From contig DUPW01000002.1 in assembly GCA_012838125.1 (NCBI GenBank), positions 1-56,386 of the forward strand: a stretch of 56,386 bases of DNA, in the 5' to 3' direction. This DNA is from Papillibacter sp. GTDB lineage: Bacteria > Bacillota > Clostridia > Oscillospirales > Oscillospiraceae. Below, one piece after another: positions 50,195 through 56,386 of this stretch. The position numbers and the translations under genes are program-made. Numbering within the stretch: position 1 is the stretch's first letter; each line of letters begins with the position of its first letter. A model generated the notes under the pieces. It saw only the letters and a list, made by a program, of their open reading frames with translations. It was not told the origin of the DNA and did not search any database.

Positions 50195-50803
50195 ATGTTT
50201 ATAATAGGCATTACGGGTGGCACCGGCAGCGGCAAGACGACGGTGCTTCAGGTCTTAAAATCCCTCGGCGCCCGCGCCATCGACTGTGACGCGCTGTATC
50301 ATAACCTGCTTGAAACAAGTGGGGAGATGCGAGGTGAAATTGACACCCGTTTCCCCGGTGTTATCCGAAATAATGTGCTCGACCGCAAGGCGCTCGGGCG
50401 CATTGTCTTTGCTGACGACAAGGCTTTGGAGGACTTAAACGCCATCACCCACCGCTATGTTGCGATGGAAGTGGACCGGCTGCTCGGTCAGTGGCGGGCG
50501 GAGAACACCGCCCTCGCCGCCATCGATGCCATCGCCCTCATCGAAAGCGGGCTGGGCCGGCGGTGCGATGTTGTCGTCGGCGTCACGGCGCCGGAGGAGG
50601 TGCGGATCCGCCGCATCATGGAGCGTGACGGCGTGACGGAGGAATACGCCCGCATGCGCATCAATGCCCAAAAACCGACATCTTTCTACGTCGTAAACTG
50701 CGATTATATTCTTGAGAGCAACGCGCCCACCTCAGACGAGTTTAGGGAGCGCTGCCGCGTGTTTTTCACCGATTTACTGGCGAAACGAACGCCTGATTGT
50801 TAG
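50195..50803 (+). CDS. coaE: dephospho-CoA kinase
   Basis: A 202-residue P-loop kinase for the last step of CoA synthesis. It begins MFIIGITGGTGSGKTTV (Walker A), with the acidic DCDALYHNL and LIESG segments typical of CoaE. GGAGGAAGT precedes ATG 50195. CoA supply links it to the acyl metabolism, though it is not co-transcribed with the fatty-acid operon. Confidence 0.95.
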   Translation: MFIIGITGGTGSGKTTVLQVLKSLGARAIDCDALYHNLLETSGEMRGEIDTRFPGVIRNNVLDRKALGRIVFADDKALEDLNAITHRYVAMEVDRLLGQWRAENTALAAIDAIALIESGLGRRCDVVVGVTAPEEVRIRRIMERDGVTEEYARMRINAQKPTSFYVVNCDYILESNAPTSDEFRERCRVFFTDLLAKRTPDC

Positions 50804-50830
50804 GGCGATTACGGAAAGGAGAATGCCAAA

Positions 50831-52210
50831 ATGGCAGAGCGAGACGACCTGTTTTATAAGAAGAAAAACGCATTCGATGTTCTCTCGGAAGATGAAATAA
50901 ACAGCGCATACGACTACGCAACAGAATACAAGACCTTCCTCGACGAGGCGAAAACGGAGCGCAAAGCGGTGAAATTTGCCGTGAAGATGGCTGAAGAGCG
51001 CGGCTTTGTGCCGTATACCGCCGGGATGGCGCTTTCCCCCGGTGCGAAGGTGTACAAAACGGTGGAGGGCAAGGCGATTATGCTCGCCGTCATCGGGAAT
51101 AAGTCGCTTTCCGAGGGCGTAAATATCGCCGCCGCTCACGTGGACGCGCCGCGACTTGATCTCAAGCAGGTTCCCCTCTTTGAGGATACGGAGCTGGCTT
51201 ATTTCAAAACCCACTACTATGGCGGGATTAAAAAGTACCAGTGGGTGACCATTCCTCTGGCGCTGCACGGCGTCGTCGTCCGCCGGGACGGGACGGTTGT
51301 AGATGTGTCCATCGGCGATATGGAAGGGGATCCCGTCTTTTATATCACCGACCTGCTGCCGCATCTCGACAAGGACCAGGCGAAAAAGACGCTGTCAGAG
51401 GCCTTTACCGGGGAGGGGCTCAATATCCTCATCGGCAGCCGCCCTTACGGGGAGGAAAAAGACTCTGACCGGATCAAGCACATGGTGCTTCGCCTGCTCT
51501 ACGACCGTTACGGCATCGTGGAAGAGGATTTCCTCTCGGCGGAGCTGGAGGCCGTTCCGGCCGGGCGGGCCCGGGATGTGGGGCTCGACCGCTCCATGAT
51601 TGGTGCGTATGGACAGGACGACCGCTCCTGCGCCTTTGCGGCGCTGCGCGCCATTTTGGAGCTTGAATCGCCGGAGAAAACAGCCGTTTGCATCCTCACG
51701 GACAAGGAGGAAATCGGTTCCGACGGTGTCACAGGGATGCAGTCGGCGGCCTTTGAGACGTTTATGTCCGACCTGTGCCGCACGCAGGACGTTCATCTCC
51801 ATCACTGCTTTGAGAAGTCCTTCTGCCTGTCCGCCGATGTGTGCAACGCCTTTGACCCAAATTACGCCGAAGTCTCCGAGAAAAGCAACAGCGCAAAGCT
51901 CAATTATGGTCTCGGGGTGCTCAAGTTCACCGGTTCCCGCGGAAAGTCCGGCTCCTCAGACGCCTCGGCGGAGACGGTGGGCATGCTGCGGGCGCTGTTT
52001 GAAAAGCACGGCGTGCGCTGGCAGATGGCCGAGCTGGGGAAAGTAGATCAGGGCGGCGGTGGGACCGTTGCCAAGTACATGGCAAATCGGGGCATCACTA
52101 CCATCGACGCCGGTGTGCCCGTACTCTCCATGCACGCGCCTTACGAGATAACGTCGAAACTCGACTGCTATATGACGTACAAGGCAATTAAGGCGGTCTA
52201 CTGTGGATAA
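50831..52210 (+). CDS. M18-family aminopeptidase
   Basis: A 459-residue zinc metallo-aminopeptidase (AspI/ApeA-like). The metal ligands appear in AAHVDAPRLDL, ILTDKEEIGSDG (the EE pair) and DAGVPVLSMHAPYE. No signal peptide is seen, so it trims peptides in the cytoplasm. GGAGAATG-type spacing supports ATG 50831. Its stop overlaps the next peptidase gene by eight bases. Confidence 0.92.
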   Translation: MAERDDLFYKKKNAFDVLSEDEINSAYDYATEYKTFLDEAKTERKAVKFAVKMAEERGFVPYTAGMALSPGAKVYKTVEGKAIMLAVIGNKSLSEGVNIAAAHVDAPRLDLKQVPLFEDTELAYFKTHYYGGIKKYQWVTIPLALHGVVVRRDGTVVDVSIGDMEGDPVFYITDLLPHLDKDQAKKTLSEAFTGEGLNILIGSRPYGEEKDSDRIKHMVLRLLYDRYGIVEEDFLSAELEAVPAGRARDVGLDRSMIGAYGQDDRSCAFAALRAILELESPEKTAVCILTDKEEIGSDGVTGMQSAAFETFMSDLCRTQDVHLHHCFEKSFCLSADVCNAFDPNYAEVSEKSNSAKLNYGLGVLKFTGSRGKSGSSDASAETVGMLRALFEKHGVRWQMAELGKVDQGGGGTVAKYMANRGITTIDAGVPVLSMHAPYEITSKLDCYMTYKAIKAVYCG

Positions 52211-53618
52211 AAGAAGGCAGCTCCGGCGCGGGATAGAGCAGTGGTTTGAAAAAGAAACGGGAAATCTGCTTCGGGATCTTGGCCGCCTTATCGCCATCCG
52301 CAGTGTCCGGAGTGAGGAAAAGCCCGGGATGCCCTTCGGGGAAGGGCCGGCACAGGCGCTTTCCGAAGGGGCGGCTATCCTTGAGCGGTTGGGATTTAGG
52401 GCCCAGAACTTTGAAAACCGCGTCATAACGGCAGACTTAAGTGATCACGAGCCGGTTCTGGGGATTCTCTGCCACCTGGATGTGGTGACGGAAGGGGACG
52501 GGTGGAGCTCAGAGCCCTTTGCCGCCTCCCTCCGGGATGGAAAAATATTCGGCCGCGGCGCGGCGGACAATAAAGGCCCCGCCGTGGCGGCCATGTACGC
52601 CCTGCGGGCCGCGAAGGAGCTGTGCCCGGAGATGACGCGAGGGTGCCGGCTCATCCTCGGCAGCGCGGAGGAGACGGGGAGCGAGGACATCACCGCCTAC
52701 CGAAAAGCGCACAAAATGCCCCCGTATGTGTTCACGCCCGATGCGGCCTATCCCGTCGTCAACATTGAAAAGGGGCGACTTTCCCTCACCTTTGCGGCAC
52801 AGTGGGAGAAATCTGAGACGATGCCGCGCATAGCATCCTTCACCGGCGGCGATACGGTAAACCGCGTTCCCGACCGGGCGCAGGCTCTCATCTTAGGCCT
52901 GAGCGCGGAGGAGCTGGAAGCCCTGTGCCGTGAATACTCCAACAGGACTGGAGCAGAAATCTCTGCTGAGCCGGCTGACGGCGGCGTTTTAATCCGCGCC
53001 ATCGGCGTCGGGGCCCATGCCGCGGAGCCGGAGTCCGGCATCAACGCCCAATCGGCGCTTCTTGCGCTGCTGGATGTCCTGAGCCTCCCTGACTGCGGCG
53101 CAACCCGCACTGTCAGTGCCCTTTGCAGGCTCTTTCCCCTTGAGGATACGGAAGGGAAGGCCCTCGGCATCGCCATGAAAGACGAATTATCCGGCACGCT
53201 GACGGTAAACTTCGGCGTCCTTCATTCAACGGAAACGGGCATGACGGGTAGCTTAGACCTGCGCCTGCCCATATCGTCCACGGAGGAGAACACAGACAGA
53301 GTCCTCCTCGCAGCCCTCCGGTCCGCCGGGTTCGAGGTCACGGGGACCCATAAGTCTCCCGTCCACTACACGCCAGAGGAGTCTGACTTTGTGCAGACGC
53401 TTCTACGCGTGTACGAGGAGCACACAGGCAAGAACGGCGCATGCCTGTCTATTGGCGGGCAGACGTACGTACACGGTATCGAAGGCGGCGTTGCCTTCGG
53501 GTGCAATTTTCCGGGGACAGATAACCGCCTGCACGGGGCGGACGAGTTTATCGGCATCGACGAACTCATCCTCAGCGCCCAGATGTTTACCCGGGTCATC
53601 ATCGAAATGTGCCGCTGA
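52203..53618 (+). CDS. M20-family dipeptidase (PepV-like)
   Basis: A 471-residue metallopeptidase of the PepV/Sapep group. The metal ligands lie in CHLDVVTEGDGW, GRGAADNKGP and GSAEETGSED, and a lid domain (about 190-330) lies in the middle. It probably splits dipeptides released by upstream peptidases, such as the M18 enzyme with which it overlaps. GTG 52203 is in the M18 stop region. The next start is preceded by a hairpin at 53640-53673. Confidence 0.9.
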   Translation: MDKRRQLRRGIEQWFEKETGNLLRDLGRLIAIRSVRSEEKPGMPFGEGPAQALSEGAAILERLGFRAQNFENRVITADLSDHEPVLGILCHLDVVTEGDGWSSEPFAASLRDGKIFGRGAADNKGPAVAAMYALRAAKELCPEMTRGCRLILGSAEETGSEDITAYRKAHKMPPYVFTPDAAYPVVNIEKGRLSLTFAAQWEKSETMPRIASFTGGDTVNRVPDRAQALILGLSAEELEALCREYSNRTGAEISAEPADGGVLIRAIGVGAHAAEPESGINAQSALLALLDVLSLPDCGATRTVSALCRLFPLEDTEGKALGIAMKDELSGTLTVNFGVLHSTETGMTGSLDLRLPISSTEENTDRVLLAALRSAGFEVTGTHKSPVHYTPEESDFVQTLLRVYEEHTGKNGACLSIGGQTYVHGIEGGVAFGCNFPGTDNRLHGADEFIGIDELILSAQMFTRVIIEMCR

Positions 53619-53639
53619 AATGACATAAAGCGCATGGAT

Positions 53640-53673
53640 TCACCTCCGCCGGCAAACACTGTAGCGGAGGTGA
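53640..53673 (+). promoter_or_regulatory. hairpin that sequesters the tepA ribosome-binding site
   Basis: CACCTCCGC (53641-53649) is the exact complement of GCGGAGGTG (53664-53672), and the T-A pair at 53640/53673 extends it to 10 bp. The 3' arm contains the GGAGGTGA site of the following gene, so translation of tepA could be blocked until the hairpin opens. Confidence 0.7.
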
Positions 53674-53678
53674 TTATT

Positions 53679-54563
53679 TTGTCCGAAGAAAAATGGAAGG
53701 TACCCACCGACGCGCCCCTCAGTAAGGACTTATTGCAGAAAAACGAGGCGCAGATGGGCGGCAGCGCGCAGATGGGCGGCGCGCAAAATAACGGCAATAC
53801 GCAGCCGAGTGGCGAGGAAATCGTCATGACGGAGGCGCAGCGCAAGCAGATTCAGGAGACGGCCTCATCCACCACGTCGTCGCCAAAAGGCGTCGTCCAC
53901 TGTCTGACCATTGTGGGGCAGATTGAGGGGCATCAAATCCTGCCACAGGAAGTCAAAAGCACGAAATACGAACACGTCATGCCCCAGCTGGCGGCCATCG
54001 AGGAGTCTCCGGAAATTGACGGGCTTCTCATCCTGCTCAACACCGTGGGCGGAGACATCGAGGCGGGGCTTGCCATCGCGGAGCTGATTGCCAGCATGAA
54101 AAAGCCGACGGTCTCCCTCGTTCTCGGCGGCGGCCACTCCATCGGCGTGCCGCTGGCGGTGGCGGCACAGCGCTCCATCATCGCCCCCTCTGCGGCCATG
54201 ACGATTCATCCCGTGCGCCTCACCGGCGTTGTCATCGGCGTGCCCCAGACGTACAACTACTTTAGCAAAATTCAGGATCGCATTGTCTCCTTCGTGACGA
54301 AGCACTCTCGGATATCCCGCCGCCGCTTCATCGAAATGATGATGAAGACGGGTGAGCTGGCCGCCGACGTGGGAACGGTCATCTACGGGGAGGAGGCGGT
54401 GCGCTGCGGCCTCATTGACCAGCTGGGGGGACTGTCCGACGCGCTGGAATGGCTGCACCGGGAGATTCGCGTGCGGAGAGGGGAGAGCGTCCCCGAATTT
54501 CCCGTACCACAGGCGACGCGCGGCGGGCTGAAAGTGCGGGGGCATGACAAAACACTGGAATAA
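53679..54563 (+). CDS. tepA: ClpP-class serine protease TepA-like
   Basis: A 294-residue protein of the Clp-protease fold. The oxyanion/active-Ser segment [14 protein letters not shown] and the His segment [10 protein letters not shown] match TepA (translocation-enhancing protein) rather than canonical ClpP. A Gln/Gly/Asn-rich N-terminal stretch (about 25-60) is likely disordered. The TTG at 53679 is the only start well spaced from GGAGGTGA. In Bacillus tepA stands next to spoIIIE; here ftsK/spoIIIE follows after one gene, which supports the assignment. Confidence 0.85.
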   Translation: MSEEKWKVPTDAPLSKDLLQKNEAQMGGSAQMGGAQNNGNTQPSGEEIVMTEAQRKQIQETASSTTSSPKGVVHCLTIVGQIEGHQILPQEVKSTKYEHVMPQLAAIEESPEIDGLLILLNTVGGDIEAGLAIAELIASMKKPTVSLVLGGGHSIGVPLAVAAQRSIIAPSAAMTIHPVRLTGVVIGVPQTYNYFSKIQDRIVSFVTKHSRISRRRFIEMMMKTGELAADVGTVIYGEEAVRCGLIDQLGGLSDALEWLHREIRVRRGESVPEFPVPQATRGGLKVRGHDKTLE

Positions 54564-54592
54564 TCGGCAGGATTATGGTAGGATATAGTATC

Positions 54593-54620
54593 CGGGCGGC
54601 GCGTTAACCTGCGTCGCCCG
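54593..54620 (+). repeat. GC-rich hairpin between tepA and the uppP-like gene
   Basis: CGGGCG (54593-54598) pairs with CGCCCG (54615-54620), extended by CGC/GCG across a one-base bulge. No T-run follows, so it is not a clear terminator. It may be a processing or stability element. Confidence 0.5.
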
Positions 54621-54684
54621 TAAGGACGCGCGGCGAAGCAGTTTGCGAAAGAGAGAAAATGAGCCCGCGTTTGTTGGAGGGATA

Positions 54685-55524
54685 ATGATGTCGGCTTTAA
54701 CGGCGATACTGCTGGGGTTGCTCCGCGGCATAACCGTTTTTTTGCCACTGTCCTATTCCGGGCATACAGCCCTTCTTCAGGGTTTTGGTCTTGAGATTCA
54801 ACCCGACCCGCTGTATTCCCTTCTGCTCAGCTTAAGCAGTGTATTGTCCATTGCCATTGTATACGGCGGGCACCTGCGCAAAATGGCGGTGGACAGTGTG
54901 GCTTTTTTCACCGGGCGGTATGACAACCCCTTAGGGGAGGGGCGCCTGCCCACCACGGTGCGCACGGCGCTGTTTATCCTTATCGCCCTTGCCCCAGCCC
55001 TTGTGTTGTTGCCCTTTCGGAAATATGCGGTGACGTTATCCGACAGAGTCTGGTTCGTCTGCTTTGCTATGATGATTTTGGGCGTCCTGATTTTTGCAGC
55101 GGACAGGCTCTCCCGGCAGGGAAGCAAACGCGACAGGACGGCAACGGCCCTTGACGCGCTGCTTGTGGGTTTGGGATATGCTTTGGGCGTGATACCCGGC
55201 CTCTCAGCGGTTGCCCTCGCCATCGCTATCGGGCTGACGCGGGGCCTGCACAGGGAGTATGCGGTGCGGTTTTCCGTCCTCTTAACAGTGATTCCCTCGA
55301 TGCTGTCTGTTTTCATGTCGTTGCTCGGGCTGTTTCGAGGGGGCGTGGACTGGGCGGCGCTGCCGTGGTATCTCATCGGCCTTCTCCTCTCCGTATTTCT
55401 CGGCGCCCTGAGCATCGCCCTGCTGTACAGGTTTTTGGCGCGGAGACGGTTGCATAAATTGGCCTTTTACCTCTGGTTTGTGGGCGTTGTGGCACTGATT
55501 GTATCGAGCATTATCGGCGAATGA
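54685..55524 (+). CDS. UppP/BacA-like membrane protein with altered catalytic residues
   Basis: A 279-residue protein with about eight hydrophobic helices of the undecaprenyl-diphosphatase (UppP) family. The first motif, usually EGxTEFLPxSSxGH, reads RGITVFLPLSYSGH: both Glu positions known to be needed in E. coli UppP (17 and 21) are Arg and Val. The second motif, usually PGxSRSxxT, reads PGLSAVALA, losing the Arg. Only the His is kept. Lipid-phosphatase activity of the usual kind is therefore unlikely; a transport or scaffold role can be considered. ATG 54688, six bases after GGAGGG, is as likely a start as ATG 54685. Confidence 0.8.
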   Translation: MMSALTAILLGLLRGITVFLPLSYSGHTALLQGFGLEIQPDPLYSLLLSLSSVLSIAIVYGGHLRKMAVDSVAFFTGRYDNPLGEGRLPTTVRTALFILIALAPALVLLPFRKYAVTLSDRVWFVCFAMMILGVLIFAADRLSRQGSKRDRTATALDALLVGLGYALGVIPGLSAVALAIAIGLTRGLHREYAVRFSVLLTVIPSMLSVFMSLLGLFRGGVDWAALPWYLIGLLLSVFLGALSIALLYRFLARRRLHKLAFYLWFVGVVALIVSSIIGE

Positions 55525-55532
55525 GGTGACGC

Positions 55533-56386
55533 ATGGAACAGACGAAGAAAAAATCGAATAGAAAGCCTGCGAAAACCGCAAAAAGGCCGGCGTCTTCCGC
55601 CACGTCCCGCAGTGCGTCGGGCAGAAAAACGGCGCCCAGTCGTGCGCGGCAGGTGCGTCCGTCCCGCAGGCGGGAGGCCGGTGCCGTTGTCTTTTTTGTG
55701 CTGGCAATTTTCGCGGTGAGCGGCTATTTTGCCGCAAGCGGCGTTTTTATAACATATTTCAGTGATTTCCTCCGTGGGCTCATCGGCTGGGGATACTTTG
55801 TCATGCCGCCCTTATTGTTTGTCTGCGCGGTCATCCTCGCCTTCCACAGGGGAAGGCCTGTTGCGGGCCGTGTGACGAGCGTGCTGATGCTGGCCGTACT
55901 TGTCAGCGCCTTTTCCCACCTCTTCCTCAGCCGCACAGCGGCGCATCCCACCTTTTCAATGTTCAAGGGCCTGTGGAAGACCGGCATTCTGGCGGAAAGC
56001 GGCGGGATTATCGGCGGAGGCCTATCCATTACGCTTACATACCTTCTCGGCCGCGGCGTGACGATGGCCTTGTATCTGTGCCTTGCCGTCTTTTTCATCA
56101 TGGTGTCCCTGAACCTGACGCTGTCTGAAATCGCCGAGTTTATGAGCCGGCGCCGTGAGTTGGCCCGGCAGCGCCATGAGGAAATGCTCGCTGAATACGC
56201 CAAATACGAAGAGGACAGAAAGTATACGACAATTCTCCCTCCGCCTGAGCCGAAAAGGCGCAGAAAGGCCATCGACATCCCCCTTGACGATTTCGACGAG
56301 ACGTCGGCGGAACCGACAAAAGCGCAGGATGACGGCATCACGATGGTGCCGGAGCAGCCGGAGGAGGTGCCGGCGGTGGAAGAGAC
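55533..56386 (+). CDS. FtsK/SpoIIIE-type DNA translocase, N-terminal part (cut by window end)
   Basis: The frame is open from ATG 55533 to the last base, giving 284 complete codons. GAGGTGA at 55523-55529 supports the start. A highly basic N-terminal stretch (about 1-48) precedes four or five membrane helices (about 49-215), then a charged linker rich in Glu, Lys and Pro. This is the FtsK/SpoIIIE membrane anchor; the ATPase motor lies beyond the window. The neighbouring tepA supports SpoIIIE identity. It would pump chromosome into the forespore or clear the division septum. Confidence 0.85.
   Translation, partial: MEQTKKKSNRKPAKTAKRPASSATSRSASGRKTAPSRARQVRPSRRREAGAVVFFVLAIFAVSGYFAASGVFITYFSDFLRGLIGWGYFVMPPLLFVCAVILAFHRGRPVAGRVTSVLMLAVLVSAFSHLFLSRTAAHPTFSMFKGLWKTGILAESGGIIGGGLSITLTYLLGRGVTMALYLCLAVFFIMVSLNLTLSEIAEFMSRRRELARQRHEEMLAEYAKYEEDRKYTTILPPPEPKRRRKAIDIPLDDFDETSAEPTKAQDDGITMVPEQPEEVPAVEE

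Overview
The window is a gene-dense piece of an anaerobic, endospore-forming Clostridia-type chromosome. I infer this from the sporulation genes (spoIVA, bofA, an SpoIIIE/FtsK start), a FabK-type fatty-acid operon, a T-box leader, a BirA operator of the Firmicutes type, S-layer homology (SLH) domain proteins, frequent GTG/TTG starts with strong AGGAGG sites, and sigma-A promoters with 17-nt spacers. The base composition is GC-rich for Clostridia, which would fit an Oscillospirales-like lineage, but I cannot fix the family. I found no rRNA, tRNA, insertion sequence, prophage or CRISPR array.

Layout. (1) 1-9004, plus strand: a type II fatty-acid operon, fabH(end)-acpP-fabK-fabD-fabG-fabF-accB-fabZ-accC-accD-accA, closed by a DegV/FakB-like fatty-acid-binding gene; most junctions overlap. 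(2) 9162-14495: a sigma-A promoter and T-box leader drive aspS-gatC-gatA-gatB (Asp-tRNA synthetase plus amidotransferase). (3) 14497-16196: a BirA operator over the promoter of birA-bioY (biotin ligase/repressor and biotin uptake), which links to the biotin-dependent AccB upstream. (4) 16290-18564, minus: a flavoprotein and a two-cluster ferredoxin, an electron-transfer pair of unknown substrate. (5) 18952-24981: a secreted SLH lysozyme, recG, an HD hydrolase, spoIVA with a sigma-E-like promoter, and a small protein resembling the tail of anaerobic ribonucleotide reductase. (6) 25206-32952, minus: gdpP-rplI-dnaB-tilS-hpt-ftsH, a conserved Firmicutes housekeeping order. (7) 33050-36424, plus: a nucleotidyltransferase/pseudo-phosphomannomutase fusion behind a structured leader, then a lipoprotein whose solute-binding lobes are in swapped order. 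(8) 36543-43107, minus: parE-parC, a transglutaminase-like lipoprotein without its catalytic Cys, a DivIVA-like coiled coil and an orphan fumarate-hydratase beta subunit. (9) 43212-43448, minus: a probable structured non-coding RNA. (10) 43510-48222: bofA, a CPBP membrane protease, an SLH-HtrA protease and a minus-strand FAD dehydrogenase. (11) 48435-56386, plus: prfA-tsaC-coaE-M18 peptidase-M20 peptidase-tepA-uppP-like-ftsK/spoIIIE (cut by the window end).

The points most worth following are the circularly permuted binding protein (35666-36424), the structured RNA between parE and bofA, a recurring theme of catalytically degenerate family members (mutase domain, transglutaminase, UppP homologue), a likely ATT start in gdpP, and several RNA elements that may mask ribosome-binding sites.
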